Positions 14,458-22,400 of a stretch of 40,361 bases of DNA are shown here, piece after piece. The notes under the pieces are model-generated. The model searched no databases and was not told the origin of the DNA. It saw only the letters and a list, made by a program, of their open reading frames with translations. Position numbers and translations under genes: made by a program. Origin of the DNA: a virus; IMG/VR virus record IMGVR_UViG_3300027728_000027, positions 1-40,361 of that record, one strand, 5' to 3'. Position 1 is the first letter of the stretch. Every line of letters starts with the position of its first letter.

Positions 14458-14647
14458 CGACCAACAACTCCAGCACGGCCAGCGACGCTTCTTTGTTCTT
14501 GTGCTGCGACCGGCGATTGCTGCACTCGACCGCGCACCCCGTGGGTAAGTGGACGATGCGCACGCCGGTGTTTGGTTTTCCAGTGATCATGCCCGTGGTC
14601 GGCTTGGGTGGGTGGATTGTGATGATCAGGTCTTCGGGGTTGAGCAT
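14450..14647 (-). CDS. Miniature RF-1 (class I release factor)-like domain without GGQ
   Basis: The 65-residue product contains GVRIVHLPTGCAVECSNRRS followed by QHKNKEASLAVL. This closely follows the core of bacterial class I peptide-release-factor domain 3, VRITHLPTGIVVEC...RSQHKNKAKAL. The region before it, where the catalytic GGQ loop would lie, reads TTGMITGKPNTG and has no GGQ. No stop-codon recognition domain is present. It may bind the ribosomal peptidyl-transferase region or another RNA without hydrolysing peptidyl-tRNA. Small phage proteins with RF-1-like cores exist, but their role is unclear to me. Confidence 0.7.
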   Translation of the reverse strand: MLNPEDLIITIHPPKPTTGMITGKPNTGVRIVHLPTGCAVECSNRRSQHKNKEASLAVLELLVDV

Positions 14648-14648
14648 G

Positions 14649-14810
14649 TCATCGCGTCCAATCGTGCTCTAAGTACCCTGACTCGCTGTCGATCTCGACA
14701 GCTTGCCGCGGGGTCAGTCCAGCGGCCTTGATGGACGCGCACATAGCCTCTTTTGCAGATTCAGACCCGGCGGCCCAGGCTGATCGAAGGTCTGCGACGC
14801 TGATGATCAT
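14649..14810 (-). CDS. Hypothetical phage protein, 53 aa
   Basis: Starts MIISVADLRSAWAAGSES at 14810 behind a good GGGAGAGG ribosome site and overlaps the upstream gene stop (ATGA). It is helical and ends SESGYLEHDWTR. No family recognised. Confidence 0.55.
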   Translation of the reverse strand: MIISVADLRSAWAAGSESAKEAMCASIKAAGLTPRQAVEIDSESGYLEHDWTR

Positions 14811-15022
14811 ATTAAAGCCTCTCCCGAATAATCGCACCACGCTTTGCGAGCCCGTGCCCACGCGCCCATAAACTGCTGCACGGTCGTGATCTGCGGTTCA
14901 CCATGAAACCCAGGCATCGCAGCGTCAAACGCATCTGCTGCGACGCGTAACGGATGATCATCAGGCAATTCGTCAGCGTCGGCACGGGCGCGCATTTTTT
15001 TGGCTATGTCAGTTACGCTCAT
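14807..15022 (-). CDS. Hypothetical phage protein, 71 aa
   Basis: Starts MSVTDIAKKMRARADADE, overlapping the stop of the upstream 33-codon gene. Mixed helical sequence with PGFHGEPQITTVQQFMGAW and a single Cys. Unknown function; part of the tightly coupled early run. Confidence 0.6.
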   Translation of the reverse strand: MSVTDIAKKMRARADADELPDDHPLRVAADAFDAAMPGFHGEPQITTVQQFMGAWARARKAWCDYSGEALI

Positions 15023-15120
15023 TGCTCGTCGGCCTCGCGCATCGCCTGATCAATCCGCAGCAGTTCGGCTTTGTAGATCGCAGCGTCCATCGCGGCCTTT
15101 TCTTTCTTGGTCATCGCCAT
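15019..15120 (-). CDS. Very small helical phage protein, 33 aa
   Basis: ATG at 15120 gives MAMTKKEKAAMDAAIYKAEL and ends at 15019, overlapping the next ATG (ATGA). It starts 2 bp after the stop of the HTH gene. Its perfect fit between two genes, with coupled starts, supports real coding despite its length. A single charged helix is likely. Confidence 0.55.
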   Translation of the reverse strand: MAMTKKEKAAMDAAIYKAELLRIDQAMREADEQ

Positions 15121-15121
15121 G

Positions 15122-15640
15122 TCATTTACCCCTCACCATCGCCTCAAGTTCCGCGTCGCTCAGCTTCGTGATGTCTTTCGGGCCGGGGTCGTCGAGTGAC
15201 CACGCCTTGCGCTCCAGCGAATGGATGTTCATGAGAACCTCGCTCGATATCTTTGCCGCCTTCAAGTCGTCGAACGCCAGCGCCTTGGCCTGCTTATCTT
15301 CGGCCGCCTTGTGCGCCCTGACCGCGGTGTACAGCATTCCCCGAACCACCCCAGGCTCCTCCTGGTGGCGCCGCTGGACTTCCGCCGCTCGGTCGGCTGC
15401 TGCATTGATTGCTTCGGCTTTTTTAACGGGGTCTGCGTTGACTACGCCGTTGACCTTTGCGTTGACTTTTGCGCGAATCGCTGCGCCAACATCATCAGAA
15501 ACGCGCCATTCTCCGCGGGTTGCCTTGCGCGAGATCGCCGCCTTGTCAACATGGTGCCGGCCTTCAAGCTCGCGCAGGGTGGCCCCCGCCTCAAACTCGG
15601 CGCGAACCGTCTCCCACTGGTCTGCGGTTAGCCTTGGCAT
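15122..15640 (-). CDS. HTH protein, candidate terminase small subunit
   Basis: The 172-residue product has an N-terminal helix-turn-helix (WETVRAEFEAGATLRELEGR, then VDKAAISRKATRGEW), like Nu1/terminase-small-type DNA-binding domains. A helical middle rich in Ala, Lys and Gln follows, with a C-terminal tail (ITKLSDAELEAMVRGK). It lies upstream of the large terminase in the same run, though several small genes intervene. The terminase role is inferred from domain layout and context; a transcription regulator is the alternative. Confidence 0.55.
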   Translation of the reverse strand: MPRLTADQWETVRAEFEAGATLRELEGRHHVDKAAISRKATRGEWRVSDDVGAAIRAKVNAKVNGVVNADPVKKAEAINAAADRAAEVQRRHQEEPGVVRGMLYTAVRAHKAAEDKQAKALAFDDLKAAKISSEVLMNIHSLERKAWSLDDPGPKDITKLSDAELEAMVRGK

Positions 15641-17073
15641 AGCGTCGGGGTCCGCCCGGTATGGTCCTGGTATCGTTGAAGTGCGACCGCAACATACCCA
15701 GGGGATATTTCGCTCGCCCGCACGCGTCGGCCCAGGTTCTCGCCTGCGATAATGGTTGTTCCGGAGCCAGAGAATGGTTCGTAAACCAGCTCGCCCGTGT
15801 CGGTGGTGAGTTTCATGAAGAAACTCGGCAGCGTCACAGGGAACATGGCCGGGTGGTCAGCTTTTTCCATATTGTTTCGCAGCCAAAGCACATTACTCGG
15901 CCTTGCGATTCCGCTTCGATACTTTCCGTCAACCCCGACATTTCCATTCGCAGACAACCCGCTTTTGTCCTTGTCGTACACCCTGATCATTTTCGACTCC
16001 TTACCCGCGCATCTCGGGTTAAACTTTATTTTTTCCCGTCTCGTAAAGTGATAAATATCCTCATAAAGATCCACCATTGACGCATCACCAATGTCAGCAA
16101 ATCTTTCGGTATCGACATCAACGCACTGAACCATCCAGGTTATCTTGTCCCTTTTCGTGAAAAAATGCACTGGCTCGAAATCATTCTTCAACCTGTCCAT
16201 CCAGGCACCAGGCAACCCCGGCTTAGCCCAAATCAACTGATCGACATAGCGCCATCCAGCAGCCCGTAAGACCTTAATCGTCTCGAAAACATACAGCGAC
16301 CGCTCGCCGTCTTCGACGTGCTCCTTGATGTTGACGAAGAAGCTCCCATCGTCGGCCAGGTACCGCTGCACATTTGCTGCCACGCCCGCGAACCACTCCG
16401 GATACTGATCGACTGGCGTTCCACCATAACTGCTTTTGCGCTGCATGGCGTAAGGCGGCGAAGTAAAACAACAGTTGGCGAGTTCCCCGCCCATCAGCCG
16501 ACCGATGTCCGCTTCCGACGTACAATCCCCGCACAGCAGCCGGTGATCACCAAGAGCCCACAACTGGCCCGTGACAACACCCCACTTCTTGCGCAACTCC
16601 TCTGCTTGATCAACCTGCGGCGCGGTATCCGCATCAGCGTCTCTGTCCCCATCAGGCGTCGACTCGACCCCCCCCATCAGCGCATCCAACGCCTCCGCAT
16701 CAAACCCCGTCAGGTCCAGGTCGTAGTCCTCCAGCCGCAAATCCTCAAGCTCCAGCGCCAGCAACTCTTGATCCCACTCGGCAAGATCGGCCATCCGGTT
16801 GACGCTGATCCTGAACGCCTTGATCTGTGTGTCAGTCAGGTCATCGGCCAGCAGCACCGGGACCGTCTCAAGGCCCAGGCTGCGCGCGGCCTTCAGGCGC
16901 AAGTGACCGTCGACCACCAGTCCGTCCGATCTCGCCAGAATCGGCACTTTGAACCCGAACTCACGGATCGCTGCGGCAACGCGAGGCACCGCATGATCGT
17001 TCTTGCGCGGGTTGCGCGCGTACTCAACAAACCGATCCAGCGGCCAATACTCAAGCTCTTGATGCTCAATCAC
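15628..17073 (-). CDS. ParB-like domain fused to N4/N6 DNA methyltransferase
   Basis: The 481-residue product starts at GTG 17073 (GTGA overlap with the preceding gene). Residues about 1-100 form a ParB/Srx-type nuclease domain (FVEYARNPRKNDHAV, then FKVPILARSDGLVVDGHLRL). Residues about 185-470 form a methyltransferase with TSPPY (204-208) before FSGSGTT (434-440), the beta-class order of amino-methyltransferases acting on adenine or cytosine. No restriction enzyme is adjacent, so it probably modifies phage DNA for protection. The middle of the gene (about 15850-16150) is visibly more AT-rich than its neighbours, suggesting separate acquisition. Confidence 0.87.
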   Translation of the reverse strand: MIEHQELEYWPLDRFVEYARNPRKNDHAVPRVAAAIREFGFKVPILARSDGLVVDGHLRLKAARSLGLETVPVLLADDLTDTQIKAFRISVNRMADLAEWDQELLALELEDLRLEDYDLDLTGFDAEALDALMGGVESTPDGDRDADADTAPQVDQAEELRKKWGVVTGQLWALGDHRLLCGDCTSEADIGRLMGGELANCCFTSPPYAMQRKSSYGGTPVDQYPEWFAGVAANVQRYLADDGSFFVNIKEHVEDGERSLYVFETIKVLRAAGWRYVDQLIWAKPGLPGAWMDRLKNDFEPVHFFTKRDKITWMVQCVDVDTERFADIGDASMVDLYEDIYHFTRREKIKFNPRCAGKESKMIRVYDKDKSGLSANGNVGVDGKYRSGIARPSNVLWLRNNMEKADHPAMFPVTLPSFFMKLTTDTGELVYEPFSGSGTTIIAGENLGRRVRASEISPGYVAVALQRYQDHTGRTPTLCQG

Positions 17074-17351
17074 GAATGCACTCCCGCAGGCTCCCCCACA
17101 AACTTCACCACCACCCGGCTCGGCTGCTCCAGCGTCGGCTTTGGATTCAGCACGCACGCCAGGCCCGCCAGGCGCCCGTTCGGCATCGCCGCCCCGCAGG
17201 TGCAGATCGCCTCAACCCGGTCGGGCGCCTCGGCTTCGCACTGCGAACACCGGTACACCGCCCCCCCGGCCGGCCCCTGACGGCGCATGACCCGGCCAAA
17301 GCAGACCCGGCACACGTGATTCGTAAACTCCCACAGCGCGCCATCAGCCAT
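17070..17351 (-). CDS. Zinc-ribbon phage protein
   Basis: The 93-residue product has three Cys pairs: VCRVCFGRV, YRCSQCEAE and ICTCGAAM, compatible with one or two zinc ribbons, then a beta-like tail (RVVVKFVGEP). It overlaps both neighbours by a few bases (GTGA with the methyltransferase). A nucleic-acid-binding accessory role is plausible but not shown. Confidence 0.6.
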   Translation of the reverse strand: MADGALWEFTNHVCRVCFGRVMRRQGPAGGAVYRCSQCEAEAPDRVEAICTCGAAMPNGRLAGLACVLNPKPTLEQPSRVVVKFVGEPAGVHS

Positions 17352-17817
17352 GCGCGGACACCCCGCGACTGATCAGCGCTCCAGGCGCCCGCGACGCGGC
17401 CCACAGGGCAGCCTCAACCAGTGACGCGGCAGAGCGCGCCACGGGGCGCCCGTCGACCACCAGCAGCAGCGGCGCCAGCGGCACCGCCCGGCACGGCGGT
17501 TGCCCGCGGCGGTTCCGCCCGATCCGCACCTCCCGCTCGCGGTTGTAGCAACTCACGCAGATCCCTGTCGATGCGATGATCCGCAGGTTGGACCTCCCGC
17601 AACGCACGCAGACATGGCCCGCAGGCACCGCAGGAGCGGCCTGGGAGCCCGCGCCGGCATGTTCCGCCCCGATCGTACAGCCGCGGCACAGCCGGGCGGC
17701 ATTGGTCGCGTCAGCGGTCAGCCCGCGCTGCCACAGCTTGGCGCACGCCGACGGCAAAAGCAGAAGCCCTCCCGATTGCCTGGGGCACAGAAAGGTTTCA
17801 GCAGAGTGATTGCACAT
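17344..17817 (-). CDS. Cys-rich phage protein with zinc-finger pairs
   Basis: The 157-residue product carries an N-terminal Cys set (CNHSAETFLCP, SACAKLW, RLCRGC) and a central finger, VCVRCGRSNLRIIASTGICV followed by SCYNREREVRIGRNRRG. The latter looks like a specific conserved phage/plasmid motif of unknown role. The C-terminal 50 residues are hydrophobic and Ala-rich. Overlaps the next gene by 8 bp. Confidence 0.6.
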   Translation of the reverse strand: MCNHSAETFLCPRQSGGLLLLPSACAKLWQRGLTADATNAARLCRGCTIGAEHAGAGSQAAPAVPAGHVCVRCGRSNLRIIASTGICVSCYNREREVRIGRNRRGQPPCRAVPLAPLLLVVDGRPVARSAASLVEAALWAASRAPGALISRGVSAHG

Positions 17818-17861
17818 CGTTCGGCTCCGGTGTCAGGGCTGCTGATGGATTCGATCACGCG

Positions 17862-18224
17862 TTAGAAGGGGATATCGTCGTCCCATGCCTGTTGGTCGGG
17901 CGGCGGCGCGTCGGCGCGTCCTGGGGCCGTTGGCGCGGCCTGGGAGTAGCTTCCGCTGCCCAGCATCGCCATCACCTGCTCGGGGTCGATACGGAACGCC
18001 CGGCCCAGCACGGCGGCGGCGCGCGTCTCGGCGGACTCGTCGCGGGTCCGGGGCTCGAAGGCCAGGCTGAAGAACCGGCCCTTGCTGCCATCCTTGACCC
18101 ATGCCGAAATCCAGAACTCGGCGCCGTCGATCAGGGCTGATCCCTTGTGGGTCGGGTGCCGGTCGGACGTGGCTTTGTCGTTGCGGAAGAGGGCGCCGGA
18201 CAGGTCGCGTGGTTCAAAGGCCAT
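17862..18224 (-). CDS. Single-stranded-DNA-binding-like protein with SSB-type acidic tip
   Basis: The 120-residue product has a compact beta domain (LSGALFRNDKATSDRHPTHK to FWISAWVKDG and GRFFSLAFEPR), similar in pattern to DUF736-type phage/plasmid proteins. A disordered Gly/Pro/Gln stretch follows, and the C-terminus is AWDDDIPF. An acidic tail ending in Pro-Phe is the hallmark of SSB proteins, where it recruits replication and repair enzymes. It lies beside the iterons and the VapE/primase genes, so a replication role is likely. Confidence 0.65.
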   Translation of the reverse strand: MAFEPRDLSGALFRNDKATSDRHPTHKGSALIDGAEFWISAWVKDGSKGRFFSLAFEPRTRDESAETRAAAVLGRAFRIDPEQVMAMLGSGSYSQAAPTAPGRADAPPPDQQAWDDDIPF

Positions 18225-18447
18225 GGCTAGGGGTCTCGGTGTTTCGCTCAGCTTCGTCTGAGCCGGGTTCGTAGTCGGCGCGCGGGCAGTCGGCCAGCGG
18301 GGCGTTAGGCCACGTTTTTTGAGCCATATAACAACCAGTTGGGCGGGTATGCGCGCATGACCAGCAGGTCAAGGATGGCGTTTTTAGGTTGGTTATTTCG
18401 CAAGGTTGGTTACACCGTTGGTTACGATTTTTTTCTTTATATTTCAT
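18214..18447 (-). CDS. Small Cys-rich protein overlapping the iteron region
   Basis: Starting at ATG 18447 (MKYKEKNRNQRCNQPC), the 77-residue product has LTCWSCAHTRPTGCYM and LADCPRADYEPGSDEAE, again C-x2-C...C...W...C. Its first codons are encoded by iteron repeats, so the protein start and a replication element share DNA. It overlaps the SSB-like gene by 11 bp. A start further up within the tandem repeats is less likely. Confidence 0.55.
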   Translation of the reverse strand: MKYKEKNRNQRCNQPCEITNLKTPSLTCWSCAHTRPTGCYMAQKTWPNAPLADCPRADYEPGSDEAERNTETPSHGL

Positions 18448-18659
18448 ATCTATAACCAACCTAACCAACCTAACCAACCTAAAAGAGAGTTATATAAAAA
18501 TCGACGACAATAATCGACGACAATACCAAGGGGCCATATTGCTATTTCCTGGCGAAGAAATGAAAAACGCAAAAAGGTTGGTTAGGTTGGTTATGCCTTT
18601 GATGTCCTTAATAAAAAGGTTGGTTACTGAGGTTGGTAAGAGGTTGGTTAGGTTGGTTA
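18386..18659. repeat. Iteron cluster AGGTTGGTTA in an AT-rich tract, candidate replication origin
   Basis: At least twelve copies of AGGTTGGTTA occur. Plus-strand copies start at 18386, 18403, 18416 (partial), 18575, 18584, 18617, 18630 (partial), 18641 and 18650. Inverted copies start at 18453, 18462 and 18471 as a 9-bp-period tandem. The tract is much more AT-rich than its surroundings. It sits between the VapE/primase genes and the SSB-like gene. Iterons in an AT-rich tract beside replication genes fit an origin bound by a phage initiator. An operator array is the alternative. The stretch 18448-18656 holds no convincing gene. Confidence 0.7.
18499..18524. repeat. Tandem 13-bp direct repeat within the iteron region
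   Basis: Two perfect adjacent copies of AATCGACGACAAT lie between the inverted and direct iteron groups, next to a TATATAAAAA stretch. This may be the unwinding element or a second protein-binding site of the origin. Confidence 0.6.
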
Positions 18660-19967
18660 TTTTTTCTTTGGCCGGTAACACCACCCGCCTCCTGTAAGCT
18701 GCTTGCGCTCCCATCCTGCGCGCTTGAAGATCGCCGACACCCGCATCTGATCGGATCGAGTCTGCTTGCCCTTGTCGATGTTCAGGCAGGTGAACAGCGC
18801 GTCATACGTGGTGGTCTCCGGCTCTACTGGCGGAAATTTCAGGGGCGCATCCTTTATGATCTGAGCAAGCATCGCATGAATCGGCGTTTCCCATGGGTCC
18901 CCCACATAGCTTGCTTCCTGGTGCTCGATAGCATTGGGTATCGACCACCACTTGCCGGTCGTCCCATTAGCGACCCATGTCATGGCTTCGGCAAACAACT
19001 CGTCGCGCACCGCGGTAACGCCTTCGGCATCGATCTCGCTGTTCACGCGCACCGGAAGGAATCGACGCGCACCGGTGGAGTCTGTTTGCCAACTGTCGCT
19101 GTTGGTTCCGCCGACGAAGATGCACTGGCGAGGATGGCGCTGATGTCCGGTCTCAAACAGCCCGCGGTAGTTGTCCGTTTGGCTGGTAATAACCTGCTTG
19201 ATCCGCGTCGTCTCGGCCTTGCTGAACTGGTCCAGTTCGCCAAAGTCCGCGCACCATATTCCGCGCAGACCGATGAAAAAGTCTTTGCTGTTGAGGCTAT
19301 CAACCACTTCGGCGTACCAAGGGGAAAACAGCGCAGACCATAGTTTTGTCTTGCCTGCCCCCTGAACGCCCTCAAGGATCACCATCAAATCGACCTTGCA
19401 CCCTGGCTTGATGATACGCAGTACAGCGGAAATAAACAGCGCTCGCGCGACTGCGACATGATAGGGGTCTTCCCGCTTCGTTCCGCAGAACACACTGAAA
19501 AATTCATCAATACGCGGCGTTCCGTCCCATTTCAGCCCATTCAGATAGTCGAGCACTGGGTTGAACTGGTTGTGCTCCGCGACTGCTGCCAGGGCTTCCG
19601 CAACATCCGTAGTCGGGACCTTCTCGCCGGGTATCCAATGCCGCTCGATTTCGGCCTTGATCTTGGTTACCGCTACCTTTTTGGCATCCTGGCCGTCGAT
19701 GCTGACCTGCTCAGAAAACAGGTTCAGCTTGATGCGGTCCTTGAACATCGGCGCGTTCTGAAGGATCAGGATCAGGTTGTGAACCCGGCATACTACTTGG
19801 TCGCTGCCGTCATTATTGACTTTGACGATCAGCGCGTCGCGCCAATCGCCCGCGGCGCGTCGTGGCGCCTCCTGCTTTGGCTTAGACTCCGGCTTCCGCT
19901 TGATCCGGTCCAGAATATTGGCGACCACCGCGGGCTCTTGCCCCGGATCGGTGGGCTTATGGGTCAT
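18657..19967 (-). CDS. VapE/virulence-associated-E type ATPase (replicative helicase-like)
   Basis: The 436-residue product starts at ATG 19967, overlapping the primase stop (TGATG). The VapE domain has a Walker A loop, EGVQGAGKTKLW (199-210), then WCADFGELDQFSK as the likely Walker B/sensor region, and GGTNSDSWQTDSTGARRFLP, a strongly conserved VapE signature. The C-terminus resembles a winged helix (AIFKRAGWERKQL). Such proteins pair with a CHC2 zinc-finger primase module in phages and satellites. The stop codon lies inside the last iteron. Confidence 0.85.
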   Translation of the reverse strand: MTHKPTDPGQEPAVVANILDRIKRKPESKPKQEAPRRAAGDWRDALIVKVNNDGSDQVVCRVHNLILILQNAPMFKDRIKLNLFSEQVSIDGQDAKKVAVTKIKAEIERHWIPGEKVPTTDVAEALAAVAEHNQFNPVLDYLNGLKWDGTPRIDEFFSVFCGTKREDPYHVAVARALFISAVLRIIKPGCKVDLMVILEGVQGAGKTKLWSALFSPWYAEVVDSLNSKDFFIGLRGIWCADFGELDQFSKAETTRIKQVITSQTDNYRGLFETGHQRHPRQCIFVGGTNSDSWQTDSTGARRFLPVRVNSEIDAEGVTAVRDELFAEAMTWVANGTTGKWWSIPNAIEHQEASYVGDPWETPIHAMLAQIIKDAPLKFPPVEPETTTYDALFTCLNIDKGKQTRSDQMRVSAIFKRAGWERKQLTGGGWCYRPKKK

Positions 19968-20611
19968 CACGCCTTCACCCCATAGATCGCGTAAAGCGCC
20001 ACCACCAGCCGTTTCGCGGCCAGTATCTCGCGCTCCGAGATCGCATCCGGGACCGCCTGGATGTGCTGGTAGCGATTGCGCGTGGCTGCATCGATCTGTC
20101 GGTAGGTCACCCGCTCGCCGATCGCCATATCCAGAATCATCAGTTCCGGCCAGGCGGCGGACTCAAGCTCGCGCTGCATCGCAACCGCGCGGCGGCGCTT
20201 GGTCTCGCCGCGATCTTCAGGCTGAAGATCCATCCCGGCCCGGCCGGCGAGGGCTTCCAGCGCCTTGCGGAAGCTCAGTCGGTCATACTCTTGAAGCCAG
20301 TCCAGGGCATCGCCGTGCGCCCCGCAACCAAAACAGTGATAGAACTGCTTGCTCGGGCTGACCGTGAACGATGCGGTTTTCTCGTCATGGAACGGGCAGC
20401 ACGCTTGATAGTCGGTCCCGGCCTTGCGCAGTTCGACGGCATCGCCGATCAGATCGACGATATCGGTCGCGGCAAGAATGGCGCCGATATCGCACCGGTG
20501 GATGGTGTTGAGCGTCCGCGGGCGGTCGCTCGGTTTCTGACCGGCTGGCAGACAGTCATAGATCAGGTCCATACTGGGGCGGATTGCGGCCTCGTAGTCC
20601 TCGCGACTCAT
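19967..20611 (-). CDS. CHC2 zinc-finger primase module
   Basis: The 214-residue product contains the DnaG-type CHC2 zinc finger: CCPFHDEKTASFTVSP (C72, H75) and FYHCFGCGAHGDALDWLQ (C93, C96), followed by a helical part. The TOPRIM catalytic domain of full primases is absent, so it may supply template recognition to the VapE protein encoded next. Starts and stops are coupled to both neighbours (ATGA and TGATG). Confidence 0.82.
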   Translation of the reverse strand: MSREDYEAAIRPSMDLIYDCLPAGQKPSDRPRTLNTIHRCDIGAILAATDIVDLIGDAVELRKAGTDYQACCPFHDEKTASFTVSPSKQFYHCFGCGAHGDALDWLQEYDRLSFRKALEALAGRAGMDLQPEDRGETKRRRAVAMQRELESAAWPELMILDMAIGERVTYRQIDAATRNRYQHIQAVPDAISEREILAAKRLVVALYAIYGVKA

Positions 20612-20976
20612 GTCAGGTCCTCCGGTGACCGGGCCACGATGGCGAAGCCGCCCGCATCGGTAACGTGATCGCGGAAATGCTGCTGCTTGACTCGCTCGCG
20701 CCCGACCAAAGTCTTGACCTCGACCGCAGCAAACTGCGCGATGGTCGTCCCAATGTCATCAAGTCTGATGATCCTCGCGCGGTAACCGATCAAGTCTGAT
20801 GATCCCTTGCACAGCCCGGCGTGAAGCGGGCGCGGATTTTTAATCAGCACTGAGCCGTCGGGTAAGTGGACGACTTTCCCAACCCAGCCAACCCCGACGT
20901 TGTTCCTCCAGAGGGTCAGCCCAGCATTGCTTGCAACCAAGCGAACGGCGTTCTGAATGTCGTGCTCGACTGTCAT
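20608..20976 (-). CDS. VRR-NUC domain nuclease
   Basis: The 122-residue product is a stand-alone VRR-NUC module of the PD-(D/E)xK superfamily: GLCKGSSDLIGY supplies the Asp, FAAVEVKTLVGRER the E-x-K, and QQHFRDHVTDAGGFAIVAR the downstream strand. These enzymes are proposed to cut branched or Holliday-type DNA. It overlaps helicase and primase genes by 4 bp each, in a replication operon. Confidence 0.85.
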   Translation of the reverse strand: MTVEHDIQNAVRLVASNAGLTLWRNNVGVGWVGKVVHLPDGSVLIKNPRPLHAGLCKGSSDLIGYRARIIRLDDIGTTIAQFAAVEVKTLVGRERVKQQHFRDHVTDAGGFAIVARSPEDLT

Positions 20977-22400
20977 GCCGTCACCTGCTGCGCCGCCCGT
21001 TGCTCAGCCTTCGCCTGCCGGGCCTGCCACACGAACCGCGCCCAGCCGGGCTTATGCCCCAGCTTGCGGCCCAGTTCTTCGAGTTCTTCGATGGTCTTCG
21101 CCGCCGCTTGGGCCTGCTTCGCAGCGCGCCGTACTTCCATCGGGTCCACCTGCTCTAGCTCGCCGTCGACCTCTTCGATCTCGCGCGCCTGGACCGGGTA
21201 CAGGAATCCGCACTTCGGGCAGCGGGGGGCGGGGCGGTGGACGTGGTAACAGTTGTCGCACTGGCGAACCGGCAGCGCGTCCGGATCGGCGGGTTTCTTG
21301 GCGCCTTTGGGGCGGCCCATCAGCGACCACTCGCGATCGTCGTCCGGAAGGCCGTGGCGATAGACGTTGCCGACGTGATCGAGCACGACGGCGCGGGTCT
21401 TCCCCGGCGCCGGGCGCAGCACGCGTCCGACTTGTTGCAGGTACAGCCCCAGCGATTGCGTCGGCCGCAGCAGGATCGCTGCCGACACCACGGGAACGTC
21501 AACACCCTCGCTGATGATCTCGCAGGACGTTAGCACCTGGAGCCGGCCGGCACCCAGGTCAGCGATGCGCGCGGCGCGTACCCCCGCATCCATCTTGCCG
21601 TCGACGCTGGCCGCCGAATACCCAGCCGCGATGAATTGCTCGGCCACATGCTCAGCATGGGCGACGCTGGCGCAGAACGCGATTGCGGGCTCGCCTGGGC
21701 ACAGCCGCCGATAGTGAGCGACCGCATCGCCAGTGATGCACGGCTTATCCATTGCGGCGGCAACCTCGCCGGCGGCGAAATCACCGCCACGGGTGGAGAC
21801 TCCGGACAGATCGATCGGCGCACCGCGTGGGGCGTAGACCACAGCAGGCGACAGATAACCGCGGGCCGTCAGCTCGGCCACCGTCGGGCCTTGAATCATG
21901 TGATCGAAGATTCCGCCAGCAACAACGCCCAGCCCCTGGCCGTCCAGCCGCTGCGGGGTCGCCGTGACACCGAGGATGCGCGCGTCATCGTAATAGGCCA
22001 GCACCTGACCCCATGTCGTTTTCCCGGTCGCATGGTGGGCCTCGTCGACAATGATCAGGTCCGGTCGCCAGCGCAGCCGCTCCATGCGTTTCACCAGGGT
22101 CTGCACGCTGGCGATCTGCACCCGGTGACCCTGAAACGTCGACATGCCCGCGGAAATCGAACCGTGCGCGACGCCAAAGTCATCGAGCGTCCGCGAGGTT
22201 TGGCGCAGCAATTCGCGCCGATGCACCAGGATCAGCACGCGTTTCTCTTTCGCTGCGGCCTGGTCGGCGATCGACGCGAACGTGACCGTCTTGCCCGAGC
22301 CGGTCGGCATGACCAGCAGCACGGCGCGCAGCCGACGGGCATAGCACGCCCGCGTCTGCGTTTCCGCACTCGACTGGTAGTCGCGCAGAATGATACTCAC
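20973..22400 (-). CDS. Superfamily 2 DEAD/DEAH-box helicase
   Basis: The 475-residue product has motif I MPTGSGKT, motif II VDEAHHA, motif III VTATPQR, and a C-terminal helicase half with QVGRVLRPAPGKT (motif VI). A C-terminal zinc finger (QCDNCYHVH, RCPKCGFLYP) and a charged tail follow. This is the family of phage SF2 helicases often placed beside VRR-NUC nucleases. Likely roles are origin opening or branch migration during phage replication. Confidence 0.87.
   Translation of the reverse strand: MSIILRDYQSSAETQTRACYARRLRAVLLVMPTGSGKTVTFASIADQAAAKEKRVLILVHRRELLRQTSRTLDDFGVAHGSISAGMSTFQGHRVQIASVQTLVKRMERLRWRPDLIIVDEAHHATGKTTWGQVLAYYDDARILGVTATPQRLDGQGLGVVAGGIFDHMIQGPTVAELTARGYLSPAVVYAPRGAPIDLSGVSTRGGDFAAGEVAAAMDKPCITGDAVAHYRRLCPGEPAIAFCASVAHAEHVAEQFIAAGYSAASVDGKMDAGVRAARIADLGAGRLQVLTSCEIISEGVDVPVVSAAILLRPTQSLGLYLQQVGRVLRPAPGKTRAVVLDHVGNVYRHGLPDDDREWSLMGRPKGAKKPADPDALPVRQCDNCYHVHRPAPRCPKCGFLYPVQAREIEEVDGELEQVDPMEVRRAAKQAQAAAKTIEELEELGRKLGHKPGWARFVWQARQAKAEQRAAQQVTA

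Noticed and set aside
18386-18659. CRISPR array
   Set aside because: Repeats are only about 10 bp, irregularly spaced and in both orientations, with no spacers and no cas genes.
18490-18714. Minus-strand ORF with ITNLTNL repeats
   Set aside because: The peptide repeats are just translated iterons and the ORF overlaps the VapE 3' end. No plausible start signal.
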